NCBI GenBank assembly: GCA_963693315.1
Contig: OY856186.1
Location: 307,485,061 to 307,549,060, forward strand
DNA length: 64,000 nt
Direction of reading: 5' to 3'
Source of the DNA: Diogma glabrata
Lineage: Eukaryota > Arthropoda > Insecta > Diptera > Cylindrotomidae
Of this stretch, positions 10,748-21,568 are shown in pieces (the stretch's first letter is position 1; each line of letters begins with the position of its first letter). The notes under the pieces were generated by a model. That model worked only from the letters and a program-made list of their open reading frames with translations, searched no databases and was not told where the DNA came from. A program made the position numbers and the translations under genes.

Positions 10748-11794
10748 TTATTCAACATAGTTGCCTTCGAGGGCGATACAACGAGTATAGCGATTTTCCA
10801 ACTTTTCTATACCACTTTTATAGTATGATTTCTCTGTCTCGTCAAAATAGGCCTCAGTTTCAGCGATTACTTCATCATTGGACTTAAATTTCTTTCCAGC
10901 AAGCATTCTCTTGAGATCTGAAAACAGGAAAAAGTCGCTAGGGGCTAAATCTGGAGAATATGGTGGGTGGGTAAGCAATTCAAAGCCCAATTCATTCAAT
11001 TTTGCCATCGTTTTCATCGATCTGTGACACGGTGCATTATCTTGGTGAAACAACACTTTTTTCTTTTGCAATTGTGGCCGTTTCTTTGCGATTTCAGCCT
11101 TCAATCGATCCAAAAGTTCACAGTAATAGTCGCTGTTGATGGTGGTTCCTTTTTGGAGATAGTCGATGAATATTATTCCGTTCGTATCCCAAAATACAGA
11201 CGCCATCACCTTACCGGCCGACTGTTGCGTCTTTGCTCGCTTTGGATTCGGTTCGTCGACTGCTGTCCACTCAGCTGACTGTCTTTTGGATTCTGGTGTG
11301 TAATTATGAAGCCATGTCTCATCCATTGTCATATATCTACGATAGAATTCCATTTTATTGCAGTTTAACAGTGCCATAGACTCCTCCGAAGCATCGATTC
11401 GTTGTTGTTTTTGGTCGACTGTGAGCTCATGCGGCACCCAATTTGCACAGAGCTTTCGCATACCCAAATGTTCATGTAAAATGGTAAAAACACTACCATC
11501 TGCTCCCTTTACAATGTCAGCTATTTCGTGCACCTTCAATTTGCGATCGTTCATAACCAATTTGTGGAGTTTTTTTATGTTTTCTGGAATAACAGCCTCA
11601 TTTGGGCGTCCACTGCGCTCTGCATCTTTTGTGCTGGTACGACCACATTTAAATTCAGCAATCCACTTCTCTACCATTTGTCTCGATGGAGCAGAGTTTG
11701 GATAATGTTTATCAAGCCATTGTTTGGTTTCCACTGTATGTTTTTTCATCAAAAAGCAACGCTTTATTAAAATTCGAAATTCACTTTTTTCCAT
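10748..11794 (-). CDS. Mariner transposase, apparently intact (348 aa)
   Basis: This gene encodes the DD34D transposase that cuts the element out and pastes it at TA sites. I take the ATG at 11,794 (MEKSEFRILIKRCFL), which matches the usual mariner start; an upstream in-frame ATG at 11,845 would add 17 atypical residues. The N-terminal helix-turn-helix region covers about residues 1-110, followed by the WVPHELT motif. Catalytic residues are visible: Asp in MTMDETW, Asp in LFHQDNAPCH, and the third Asp in YSPDLAPSD, with 34 residues between the second and third. The length (348 aa) is normal and no stop or frameshift is present. It lies 37 bp from the nested element and reads toward it, so the 3' untranslated end and left inverted repeat are now 3.5 kb away, which probably immobilises this copy. 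The enzyme could still act in trans if transcribed. Confidence 0.93.
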   Translation of the reverse strand: MEKSEFRILIKRCFLMKKHTVETKQWLDKHYPNSAPSRQMVEKWIAEFKCGRTSTKDAERSGRPNEAVIPENIKKLHKLVMNDRKLKVHEIADIVKGADGSVFTILHEHLGMRKLCANWVPHELTVDQKQQRIDASEESMALLNCNKMEFYRRYMTMDETWLHNYTPESKRQSAEWTAVDEPNPKRAKTQQSAGKVMASVFWDTNGIIFIDYLQKGTTINSDYYCELLDRLKAEIAKKRPQLQKKKVLFHQDNAPCHRSMKTMAKLNELGFELLTHPPYSPDLAPSDFFLFSDLKRMLAGKKFKSNDEVIAETEAYFDETEKSYYKSGIEKLENRYTRCIALEGNYVE

Positions 11795-12010
11795 TTTTTT
11801 TTTTTCAAAAACAAAAGTTGCTTCACACAAAATGCTATAACTCACGAATCAATAGTCAGATTGCTGTCAAATTTATACACGTATCGTTTGAAGGTTAGTA
11901 CTAAATAAAAATCATATGGAAAAAATTCTAGTAACGCCATCTATGTGTCATCCTACGGACTTATTGAATGTAGTATATAAAAGTCCAAGCCACGAAATAG
12001 TGGCAGAACA

Positions 12011-12660
12011 ATACCGAATATTCGGATATGCCTGTTTTAGTAAACCTAGAAAATGTGGAGAAAACTCCAGAACTTCAAAATATATTAGAAGTAAGTAACA
12101 ATTTAAACTCTAATAATAGTGAAAATTTGTACAGGTTACACGATGGTAGTTTATTAAAATCCTCTAATAACACAATTTGGGAAAACAACCAGATAAGTAT
12201 GCCAAAAAACCACAAAACAATTATGGATGAGTTGCATGATATTAGAACGCAAATGAATTTGGGGTTTGTCAAAATTTTTACCCAACTTGAGTATTTCACA
12301 AAAGGTCGATATATGGAGAAAACCATAGATGTGCAGCCAAATCAATCAGTGTTTTCTATGAGCAACTTCAACAAAATTAGTTGCTTGGAGGATGCCCAAG
12401 CCCTAGATATTGCGTTAAAAGCTGACGATTATACGACAAACATGGTAAAGTACACTTTAAGTTTTATTGAAATATTATAACTGTTATATATTTTGTTTTT
12501 GGATATCCCAAATGGCATATATTGTAGGAAAAGGAGGCAATAGATGTGGAGAGGGATGGACGTGCTGCTATGCACTGATTGATGCATTTTTCAACCGATC
12601 ATTTTTGGGAGAGAAAGGAATATTTTATATACATCATTGTAACATATAGTAATAGCACAA
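12011..12660 (+). pseudogene. DUF4806-like gene, C-terminal exons
   Basis: An open frame from about 12,020 to a donor at 12,445 (GTAAAG) encodes an Asn-rich region and then a segment with SVFSMSNFNKISCLEDAQAL and LDIALKADDYTTNM, resembling the start of a DUF4806 domain (a Phe-containing strand, then a leucine-rich helix around a KxDD core). The next exon begins after TTGTAG near 12,526 and reads ERDGRAAMH, then shifts frame to ALIDAFFNRSFLGEKG, as expected for the rest of the domain. It therefore has one frameshift and lacks its 5' exons, probably lost when the adjacent LTR (ending 12,010) inserted. It is a second DUF4806-like locus, separate from the one in the nested element. Confidence 0.45.
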
Positions 12661-12764
12661 AAAAAGATGACAAAATGCTCATATGCATCATATCTTAAAA
12701 CATCCCTTAAAAAAACAATGCTCAAGTACAACAAAAACGTACGATACTCTGTGCCTTTGGCAAA

Positions 12765-12935
12765 CTATCTAAGTCCCCTTACAGCTCTGTGCATCTCATC
12801 TGGCATTTTTAATTTTTTAAGTTTTTGCGTGATATTTTGATTATCTGCTGCAGAAAATCTTATCGTTAATTTGAACTCGCCATTTGTCCATCCCGTTAAG
12901 GATTTTTTCATTATTTCTAAAATAGTGTTTAACAT
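12765..12935 (-). pseudogene. Short open frame ending a transposon-type protein
   Basis: A 56-codon frame on the minus strand starts at an ATG (12,935) and ends with TAG (12,765). It has a clear protein-like composition (TGWTNGEFKLTIRFSA, then a Lys-rich helix and EMHRAVRGLR at the end). It lies 105 bp past the DUF4806-like relic on the opposite strand. I believe I have seen similar tails on insect transposon-associated proteins but cannot name the family. Confidence 0.3.
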
Positions 12936-12983
12936 AATGCTATTTTATTTATTTTATTAATAAAAATAAGTCAACATTACTGT

Positions 12984-13043
12984 GACGAAGGGAATTTCAG
13001 AAACACTATTTTCGTGTCAAAGATTTATCATCTTCCCTTCGTC
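12984..13043. repeat. Small inverted repeat
   Basis: gacgaagggaa at 12,984 and its exact complement ending at 13,043 enclose a 38-nt loop. This may be the remnant of a short fold-back element. Confidence 0.5.
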
Positions 13044-13439
13044 GCAAGTCTAATAAATTCCAGACAATTTCTAATTTTATAATTTTGATCCATCATGACA
13101 TTATGGTCATTATACCCATTTTTCAAAAATTTTCCCATATTTCGTTTTGCACATTATGCAAAAATATTAATAATTCTAGTAAAATTTTCACATGTTTTGC
13201 TTTCTGTAAGTTTTACAGAAAACAATTACTGAAAAATTCTGGATTAACCTACATGGTAATCCAATTTCACTTTATTTAATTCTCATTTTTCTTTCTTTTC
13301 TACTTAAGACTGAAATTCAGCCTTTCGTTTTTTAGTTGTAATTAAACAAGTTTTCGTTTATTTGTGGGAAAGTTCCCATAAATTGATTAGATTCTGGAAT
13401 TAATTTTGTTCTCTCGTTATTTTTAATTTTGTCTACTAA

Positions 13440-13560
13440 GAGCATTTTGACCAGAGCTCGGATAACACCGAGGTGTTGATTTGAGTTGGAAAATTTTTAG
13501 TGGGGACTCGGATTCGAACTGTCGACCAGGATGGTTACAATTTGTTTTAGTTTTGGTCAG
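13440..13560 (-). mobile_element. Possible tRNA-derived SINE fragment
   Basis: On the minus strand at about 13,505-13,525 there is agttcgaatccgag, an almost perfect RNA polymerase III B box (GGTTCGANTCC). It is followed by a GC-richer tail containing a small inverted repeat (accgaggtgt region) that contrasts with the AT-rich surroundings. No matching A box was found at the right distance, so a truncated SINE is only a possibility. Confidence 0.3.
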
Positions 13561-13689
13561 GACTGAGTTTGGAGACGTGGACGAAGTCGGTCATCGAAGC
13601 AAAGTAATCAGTGGTGTCGGTGTTTTTTTTGTTGTTTACGGAATTAGGGATTTAGTCTAGTTTTTTTTCTTTTGGTTTTTTTTTATTAG

Positions 13690-14065
13690 TGTAGTCAATT
13701 TAAATATAATCTAAAAATAATTTGGAAAAGTTATGAGTGGAAAACAAAATAAATTAGTGTTTTTATTAAAGTTTTAAATATAATCCAAACATAAGTTGGA
13801 AAAGTTTTGAGATGAAAACAAAATAAATTAGTGATTTTATTAAATTTTAAAATATAATACAAATATAATTTGGAAAAGTTTTGAGAGGAAAACAAAATAA
13901 ATTAGTTTTTATTGAATTTTTAAATATAAAATATTTTGGAAAAGTTTTGAGAGGAAATCAAAATAATTTAGTGATTTTATTAAATTTTAAAATATAATCC
14001 AAATATAATTTGGTAAAGTTTTGAGAACAAAACAAAATAAGTTAGTGATTTTATTAGATTAAAAT
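13690..14065. repeat. Minisatellite, about 75-80-bp unit, about five copies
   Basis: Five diverged copies of a unit containing tttggaaaagttttgagagg, aaaacaaaataaattagtg and ttttattaaattttaaatat follow one another head to tail. Copies differ by substitutions and small deletions. Confidence 0.85.
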
Positions 14066-14546
14066 TAATTATTGAGTTATTAAGATTAGTGTAGTCAAAC
14101 TTCAATATACTGGAATTGAAATAAAGATCACGTTACTTGAAATATCTTGTTTTGGGATAACCCGCTATAGAGATGGATACATCAACAGGGAATTTGTAAG
14201 GTGAGTCCTAGATAGTAGTTTTTGTTGTTTTCATGTATAGTTTCTCTAAATATGTGGAGATAAGCAGGAGCGACAGGCGTTGGGCGTTCCTTCTGAACAT
14301 TCAACTACTGATTCGCTGAAACAATGGCTGGTAGTGAATGAGAACATGGTAAAGGCACAAGAGGTAAGTAGGGACGGCTGTCTGCGTTTCTCTAACTAAC
14401 AACCGCTCCCATCTAGGGTTTCTGACTTCCGATTCAAACCCACGACCGTTATAGACTGAGCCAAGTCGATAGAGCGGGAATCGGGCTGCGGTCAGGGATC
14501 AAATTTATAACTTTAGTAAGTGCAATCTTTACTCCTTTTTGGGGGC
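14066..14546. other. Unassigned stretch with a tRNA-like motif on the minus strand
   Basis: At about 14,425-14,480 the minus strand reads tggctcagtct and, 20 bp later, gggtttgaatcgg, which resemble A and B boxes but stand too close together for a tRNA. No cloverleaf can be drawn. The remainder is moderately AT-rich without a coding frame. It could be a SINE relic or the leader of a retroelement. Confidence 0.25.
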
Positions 14547-15673
14547 TCAGGTTGCACTGCAAATAGTTACATTAACTAAGTCTATAAGATGTAAACTGTC
14601 ACTTACAGGAAATTGTTCTATCATATCTATCGGTAATTGTTCTAAAGGTGAATATTGTTTGTGGTGCGCACCATAAATTTTGTTTCGAAACCCCTCATTT
14701 GTTCTCCTATTACAATTAGTTTTTAAGAATACCGTACGATTTGAAATATACCCTCCTACCACAGTGCATTTTAAACATCCATGCTTGCCATTCAAATATG
14801 TAACATCTGAGATCAAATTATAAGTATAATAAAGAAGATAAAAAGCTAAATTTCTTAATATATAATAGTACATACCTTTAATAAATGCTCTAGCCGGTGA
14901 ACCACATATAAAACATCTAATACTAATGTTTATTTGATGCCCATTTATTCTTAGTCCATTTTTAAGAAGATCCGTACATTCGTCCACAAACTGTTTTAAA
15001 TACTCATTTAGATCTATCGGTTTTCCTTTTCCGCAATAAATACCGAGGACCATAGGTTTGAACGACTTGATTTCATGAATTGAAAAAAGAATAGACCAAA
15101 ATTGTATTTGTGAAGTTTTGTATATTAACCATCAATATTTATGTTTAACGAAATGCTGAGAGCGTGATCTAAATAAGTAAAAAAGTATTGCCTTAGACAA
15201 ACTTCTAATCCCTGATGCCAATAAAGCCCATCGCCAATCGCAATAAAACAATAAGAGTTGGGTGTTTCTAAAAAAGTGCGCGGATCACGAGCAATGATGC
15301 CTTTAGGCAAAATCTTTGTCAACAAACCCAAAAGACTTTTCAATGCCTGATGTCTTACATTATATTCTGGCGCCCAAATTTTAATTTCTTCCTTAATACT
15401 TGTTTGTTGTTCTTGTTCATCTGATCCGGCATCTGAAGTGTCATCACTATCTAATTCCGTTGTCCAATTTGTGCTTATGTTATGATCAGTGTCACTTACA
15501 GAAGCAGCAAACTCAATACTTCTCGTTGTGTTAAAATTGGCGTTTGGTACTTTATTTAAAATAGATAAATTTTTTGATGCGAAACTGTTTTAAAACAATG
15601 ATTTATTTTTTTGTACTTGTTTTCTAAATGTACTGCTCAATTTGTATTTTTTCCATGAGCTAAACTTTAACAT
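14547..15673 (-). pseudogene. tnp2-like transposase-domain protein, lightly damaged
   Basis: On the minus strand a frame runs from an ATG at 15,673 through an acidic low-complexity part and then a domain I recognise from metazoan transposase-domain-containing proteins: a KSLLGLLTKILP helix, DPRTFLETP, SISLNINIDG, PMVLGIYCGKGKP, LNEYLKQFVDE, INGHQINISIRCFICGSPARAF, GKHGCLKCTVVGGY, RRTNEGFRNK, HHKQYSPLEQLPIDMIEQFP and DSLHLIDL. A 69-bp intron (14,807-14,875, GTATGT...CTCAG) interrupts it. Lesions seen: one TAA about 27 codons in, and a one-base frameshift just after NIDG (near 15,124). Homology ends at about 14,560, where the C-terminal half is missing. The relationship to CACTA/EnSpm Tnp2 is my reading from the CxxC and DSxHLIDL pattern and is not certain. 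Confidence 0.65.
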
Positions 15674-16299
15674 TGTTATTTACTTTAAAGAAATTTTATA
15701 TAAAACGCAACTTTATTAAAATGCTTTATTCACTGAAAGAAAAATCCATTTTTAAATTAAAAGTCCTCAGGTTTTGATTTCAAAATCTGCTTAAAATTGA
15801 TAAAAATTCAAGAAAATCTATCAAAATAAAAGTAAAAAATTTATCTCAATCAATTTTGCTTTTAATGTAAAAGAAAAAACTATTCACTTTAAAATACCCA
15901 ACTTTTAAACAAAGCTATTTGCTTCAATAGCTTCACTTAATTTTTGTTTCAAATTCAAGAAAATCTATTAAAATAAAAGATAATATTTTATTTCAAACGA
16001 TTGTTTTTTAATTGAAATTGTTGAGTTTAATTGCAAATTAAACCTGTCGATGATTTTTTGAAAATCGAAACCGGTCGTTAATAAAAAATAAGTGAATAAA
16101 AATTGGTGTTTTTGTAATTATTAAAAATATTTAAAACATAGATTGTTTTTTAAATCAAAAGAAAAATCTTTTGAGTTGAATAATTCCAAACTTAAAAAAA
16201 TGTTTAGTCAAAATATTACATATTGAACATTTGCAACTTGTATTGACTTCTACAAAAATAACGGGATACTTAAATTTCGGTATAGTTCGGTAAAAATAT
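15674..16299. other. AT-rich stretch, no feature seen
   Basis: The interval is dominated by A/T runs and short direct repeats (ttcaagaaaatctatcaaaat occurs twice in altered form). No coding frame is supported. Confidence 0.5.
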
Positions 16300-17092
16300 A
16301 TTTTTTATTCGCCTATATATTAAAGTGTTACTTTATTACTGTGATTTGCGGCTTTAAAGTATCACTTTTCAACTGTTTATTTTGTCGTCATAGCTACGTC
16401 CAAAAAAGTAAAAAGCATTTGTATTTGTTTAAATTCTATGAAAAATAAATTTTTTTATCAAAGCAACCCGCAAATTCAAAATTTCATTATCCAATTAAAA
16501 TAGTTGTTATCATTCAATCGGCTAGCGCCTCGATTTGCAAACTCCACATCCGTCCAAAATCTTTAGCTTTACGTCCTAGCATCATAATGTACTATTTTAT
16601 TCGCCTACATATAAAGTGTTATTTTATTACTGTGATTTGCGGCTTTAAAGTATCACTTTTCAACTATTTATTTTGTTGTCATAGCTACGTCCAAAAAAGT
16701 AAAAAGCATTTGTATTTGTTTAAATTCTATGAAAAATAAAATTTTTTATCAAAGCAACCCTTAAATTCAAAATTTCATTATCCAATTAAAATAGTTGTTA
16801 TCATTTGTTGTCATAGCTACACAATAATTTGGAAAAAATAATAAATATTTTGTCAAAGGTTACTTGTTCCACATATTTTTATTTTAAAATTTATGAAAAT
16901 TTATAATTTTAATTTAGAATAAACCAATTTTCTTAAAATATTTTGCTTGCGGCGAATAAAAAATAGTATATGATGCACGGACGTAAGCTATTTTGGACTT
17001 AATGTGGGTGAAAATCTCGGCTAGCGCCTCGATTTGCAAACTCCACATCCGTCCAAAATCTTTAGCTTTACGTCCTAGCATCATAATGTACT
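16300..17092 (+). mobile_element. Two tandem units of a hairpin-ended repeat family
   Basis: A truncated unit (16,300-16,593) is followed head to tail by a full unit (16,594-17,092, about 0.5 kb). Each unit starts ttttattcgcctac/tat, has a body containing tgtgatttgcggc and gtcatagctacgtcc, and ends with ttacgtcctagcatcataat then gtact. In the full unit the last 130 bp form a long imperfect hairpin around gcgctagcc, and ggcgaataaaaaa mirrors the start of the body. ATATT stands at both outer ends of the pair, a possible 5-bp target duplication. Other copies are at 23,601 and 24,794. No coding capacity. Confidence 0.75.
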
Positions 17093-17363
17093 ATATTATA
17101 TCTTTTTATTTTCATTAGTTCAGTGAAAGTGATCATAAACGAATTGGTAATAAAGTTATGTGTTTTAAATATTATTTAAAGGTTTTTTAAAGGAATCCAA
17201 AGGAATTATTTTATTAATACAGTTGAAGTGATTCGTGATTTAAATTAGTGGCTTAAGTTAATTATTGGTTTAAATAAAAAACTTAATTAAACGTTTTTTA
17301 ATTTTTAGTAACAATTTTTGGTAATCAGTAATTAAGTCCTTGAGATAACGTATGTCATTGCAG

Positions 17364-17732
17364 GTTGATGTTAAATACCCAAACTGCAGTTGGAAAAAGT
17401 GTTATTACCTATTTTGAGAAATTTAATACTTTAACACATGGCCATCAACAAAACATTACAAACTGTTTACTTGATGGTTTAATGTCAACCCACTTAAAAT
17501 TAGGAAGTAAAGATTTTCAAAAATTAAATAATTTAATTGTTGATAATTTTCCGGGAGAAAATAGGGTATAATCAATCAGTTATTTTGTTATAGTTACTCC
17601 AAAGTTATTAAGGTCAAGTCATAAAGTCTTTAATTTTATTATTTAGGACACATATTACATACCAAGAACGCAGGGAAAACAAAAAAAATATCTGGCAAAT
17701 TAATTGACCGATATTACAATAATGTTATGTAG
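17364..17732 (+). pseudogene. Relic of an unnamed transposon-associated gene, two exons
   Basis: Exon 1 (17,364-17,565, acceptor CATTGCAG, weak donor GTATAA) encodes a stretch with VGKSVITYFEKFNTLTHGHQ, a leucine-rich helix and IVDNFPGENR. Exon 2 (from 17,647, acceptor ATTTAG) reads TYYIPR and, after a frameshift, ISGKLIDRYYN then a stop at 17,732. This order (helical segment, FPxE, YYIP, GKLxDRYxN) matches uncharacterised proteins common in insect transposon relics. The later part of that protein type is found separately at 21,855-22,549. Function unknown. Confidence 0.4.
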
Positions 17733-19650
17733 ACTGGAGCATGATGACGTACTGCGGTAAAGTTCCAGATTCATAAAGTCTCAATTTCCTCATATATCAC
17801 AATTTTGCATTTCACGCGTTGTTCGTAACAAATTTTCTTTCATACGTAATTTATAGTCGTCTGTTAATTAGTTTCCGTCACACATATTTATCCTTCTCAT
17901 AGAGGTAATATTTTTTTTCTACAATGCACTAATGTTGGTTCATACTGCGTTTTCACCAGCCTGGCTTCGTTATGCTAAACAAATTCAAATGTTCCGTGGA
18001 CCCAAACCATCCATTAACTGCTGTAATTTTATTCGGGCCTCAAATAGTTGTGCATATTTAACAATTCGATTTGCTCTCTTTACAACAATATTCGCCGATC
18101 GGTGTATAAAATTAACCTGAAACCGATATACTTGTTATTATCGATCCTTCTTTCATACCTACATGTATGTATATAATTATTATTGAATATAATTACTATG
18201 TAAATCAACTGTATTTTACATGCGTATTCGTCAGATTCTTGTAATGGTACGGAATCCCAAGTACTGGTTGAGTCTGGACTTGATTTGTGGTAAGACTACT
18301 GAAGTCTAATCGTAAATACTATGATCAAATTGTCCGATTTGGTTTAATGTAAGAAAACACCAAATTGAAACACCAAATGTTTTGTAAATGATGTCTCTAT
18401 TTGAAATGTTTTTACGTTTCTAAACGGTATTACTTATTAACGAATTTTAAATGTAAATTCTCCACCAAGGAAAAAATGAGTAACGATTCGATCTTGTTCA
18501 CCGATATAAATAGAGGTGTAAATCGTGTGAATTTCTCTTATATTTTCGGTAGTCCATTGTGACTTAGTCAATTTTTCTTGTCTGATGACATAACAGCTGT
18601 TAATATTTTTGTCATTGTACACATCAACAAGTTTTTTTTGGTTTGGAAATTCCATCTAGACAGATTGAAATATTTTTGAATATTTTCTTTGCATGCGGTG
18701 TCAATCGGAAATAATAAAATTCTGGAATTTCATAAAGGTAATCAACCCATTTCTTGCTCAAATTATTTACAAGTATAAGAAACAATCAAATTAATGCATT
18801 TAATTCTTTTGAATGTTTGTGGCTGTGATACAATCAAAATTAAAGATAAAAAAAATATGTATTTATGTTGTGATATAATTAGTCATAAACTTTATTGTAT
18901 AGTTTGTTAGTTTTAAAATTATTAGAACAATTTAATCAATGTGCCGTGTTCTTTGTGATTAGAATAATTAATCAAATATTTCGTGTGATATTTATATTAA
19001 ACTCACGAGTGATAGATAGTCTATTGTTGCATGCATTAACAAGTAAAAATTATCAAGTTCAAGAATTCCGTAAAGAGGCCATCCGCCATAGATTATGTTT
19101 GTTGTCTATAATTAATATAAGTTCAGTTTTACACAATAAAAATATTGTTTCTGTTTTGGTGGACAAATAAAACTAAGAATATTGATAAAAAACAAAGGCG
19201 ACAAAGGTTATTTGGTTCTGGTTGTGTGAGCGATCCGCCATTGACGCTTAGTCGATGTGGTTTCATTTGGTTTTGGTGTGAACAGTAACGAAACATTCCT
19301 AGCCAAACTACAGCCAAGTTTATTGCTTACTACCACCTCGTGACTGAAATTGTTGTCTTCTTGGAGAGCAAAAGTAATACAGCTTTCGTTGTGATCAGAA
19401 TAAATTTAATAGCCTACAGTAAACCTATGTGGGAGGGTATCACCCTGATCCTACAGTTATCATAATTTCGTGGCTTTACCGGATTGCAATTGGGTTGAAG
19501 ACACAGGTATTAAGCTAGTATACAAAAGACGGCAGAAAAATTTGTAGATACAGTGAGACCTGAATTGAGAACGAAGTCTGGTAGGAGATTACTATATCGA
19601 GGAGCGTCGTTCCATTCACCATGTGTAACGATGAACGCAAATTGCAGGGG
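17733..19650. other. Long AT-rich stretch, no supported gene
   Basis: Several open frames exist by chance but none has a protein-like composition or family motif. Around 18,360-18,440 the sequence resembles 62,720-62,820 (shared ttttgtaa..gtgtctct.tttgaaat), suggesting a shared dispersed repeat. Confidence 0.4.
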
Positions 19651-19659
19651 ATGATGTAC

Positions 19660-19840
19660 TAATTTTAAAGAGATCGAGTGGGAATTGGGCCGACCATGAG
19701 GTGAGTGATTATTTATATTTTTAATTACCTTTAGGGTTGAATGTGTGCGTATATGTAGTTGTGTGTGTAGGTGAGGCGTGAGCATGGGGATCAGGGAATA
19801 ATGGGCTGAATTGAAATTACTATTTTACGATGCCATATTG
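19660..19840 (+). mobile_element. Degenerate relic of the giant-LTR 3' part
   Basis: The succession accatgaggtgagtgatt, a TTTA-rich gap, a tttaggg step and a GT-rich run follows the same order as 50,830-50,900 in the giant LTR. Divergence is high, so this is an old relic or a relative. Confidence 0.35.
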
Positions 19841-20040
19841 ATTTTATACGTTGCGTTATAAATCGATCTTATAGCTCAAATACATAGTTACCGAAAATTC
19901 TCTCACATACCACGAGGTAAAATCAAAATGGGTGTGTTTTGGAGTAATAACTTTTGACGGCTGATAATAATTTACAAAAACGCTTACAAGCCTAATAACA
20001 TTAATTTAAAACAAACAAAAAAAATAAACAAAACTCAAAG

Positions 20041-20600
20041 GTCCTATATTCGTCCCTGTATGGAGTACTGCTGTCAAGTTTGGGGTGCTGCCTCTGTTTC
20101 CATCTTGGCCCTCTTGGACTCTGTTCAAAAGCGAGCTATACGAATTGTGGGTGATCGAACTTTGACATCAAAACTTGATTCCCTACAACATCGTCGCACT
20201 GTTGCTGACCTCGTTGTTGTTTACAAATATCGTCATCAGCAGTGCTCAGATGAAATCAGCGGCATCATGCTTCAAACTTATTCTTACCCCCGTTCCATTC
20301 CGCAATCGGCTACCGCAACCGGTGAAACGGGAAAGATCCCGCGCTGTCATACTAGCAGATCGCAGAGAGACTTCTTTGTCCGAACTGCGTACAAATGGAA
20401 TAGTTTGCCGGAACACTTAGTCTCAGGTGGCTTCAACCCACAGATGTTTAAAAAAAGCGTTAATCTACACCTTAGAACGCCAGTTTTTGTGGGACCCAGG
20501 TTATTATTTACAGACCTAGGTCTTAAAAGGTATTTATGTGTTGTTGTGACCCATATTCTAAACCCTATTACACAACACATTTTATTAAAAAAAAAAAAAA
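20041..20600 (+). pseudogene. 5'-truncated jockey-like LINE, 3' end with poly(A)
   Basis: The frame begins inside ORF2 at SYIRPCMEYCCQVWGA and continues through LLDSVQKRAIRIVGD, SLQHRRTVADLVV, YKYRHQQCSDEI and WNSLPEHLV, the C-terminal part downstream of the reverse transcriptase in jockey-clade elements. The reading frame stays open to about 20,490. A run of 13 or more A at about 20,587-20,599 marks the 3' end. 5' truncation at about 20,041 is typical of target-primed insertion. The same family is present at 30,530-33,010 on the other strand. Confidence 0.85.
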
Positions 20601-20929
20601 GGGGAAATTATTATAATTTAAAAGTTTTGCCAATAAAATCAAGTCAGAATGGATACTTTTTTCAGTAACTATATAAAATCATATGCGTAATGGCAGCTGC
20701 CTCAAACCTTATTTTAAAAGATCAACGTCAATGGTGACAAAACGTATTGAGTCAATTCAATGGAATTTTACTAGATTGATGGATGATGAAAATGGACAAC
20801 TAGGGCTACAACATGCTCCGGCCCCCTTGGTTCAATAATTTGATTCGATTGTCATAATTTATGGTTATTTATTATTTACAAAATTAATTCATATCAATTA
20901 ACTCTCATGTGACCCGATGTGTTTATAAA

Positions 20930-21240
20930 ATCAATATGTAACTAATAATGTGATGCCCAATACTATGTTGACTTTTTGCGGAATCCTCATTACAGTCGAT
21001 CTCGGGCCGTATTATTTCCTCCACCTGGATGCTATGATATGTATGAGAGCGTGCGTGTATATGGGTGTGAGGGTATGAAGGTGTGTACGATGGTGAGTGT
21101 TCATTTATTTTTATTATGATTAGGGGTGTGAATGAAGGTGTGTATATGTGTGTGCGTGCGTGTGATGGTTCATGTGGGGCACCTTTGTGAGTCAGCCTCA
21201 ACATTATATTACAGTTATATTGATTGTAAATAATAACTTA
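20930..21240 (+). mobile_element. Second degenerate relic of a giant-LTR 3' part
   Basis: Contains gatggtgagtgttcatttat, a tatgattagggg step and GT-rich runs in the same order as 50,830-50,900. No precise ends are visible. Confidence 0.3.
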
Positions 21241-21479
21241 TTGACGTTTTAACAAGAAAGGTCTAATTATATTCGGTGAAATTGTTTTTTTTTATACTAA
21301 TTATATTGGTAATGGATCATATGATTTAACAAATAGATACCGTAGAATACTTTAATTTTAAATATAAAATTAAAGCACAAACCTATGCTGAAAAATTTAT
21401 TTGGAAGTAATTTTAATAAAATTTAAATATAACGAAAATGATGCTGGAAATATATTGGTGCCGGAGATTCCGAATGTTA

Positions 21480-21505
21480 TTGGATCGTTTCAAGGGTATG
21501 GGCAA

Positions 21506-21568
<63 letters not shown>

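Larger units (their letters stand above)
7207..11970 (-). mobile_element. Mariner transposon with a 3.5-kb element nested in one end
   Basis: Terminal inverted repeats of at least 20 bp are visible: cattcaataagtccgtagga at 7213-7232 and its exact complement at 11,951-11,970. TA lies beside each end. The left end has six or seven extra bases before the repeat. The transposase gene (10,748-11,794, minus strand) fills the element between the nested insertion and the right end. Without the insert at 7239-10,710 the element is about 1.29 kb, the usual mariner size. Confidence 0.85.
6395..12010 (+). mobile_element. Old gypsy-family LTR copy, split by a mariner
   Basis: Sequence at about 6395-6600 resembles the interior of the LTR copies that start TGTAACGTCG elsewhere in the window (28,706 and 43,716), and 7180-7205 plus 11,971-12,010 match their 3' part, ending with tataaaagtccaagcc and ...AACA. 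The mariner between 7207 and 11,970 interrupts it at a TA. The 5' end is missing or too diverged to place. The open frame at 6660-7034 lies in this LTR and is not considered a gene. Confidence 0.45.

Noticed and set aside
10967..11770. Three plus-strand frames of 80-115 codons
   Set aside because: Shadows of the mariner transposase on the minus strand.
14425..14480. Possible tRNA gene on the minus strand
   Set aside because: A- and B-like boxes are only about 20 bp apart and no cloverleaf can be formed.
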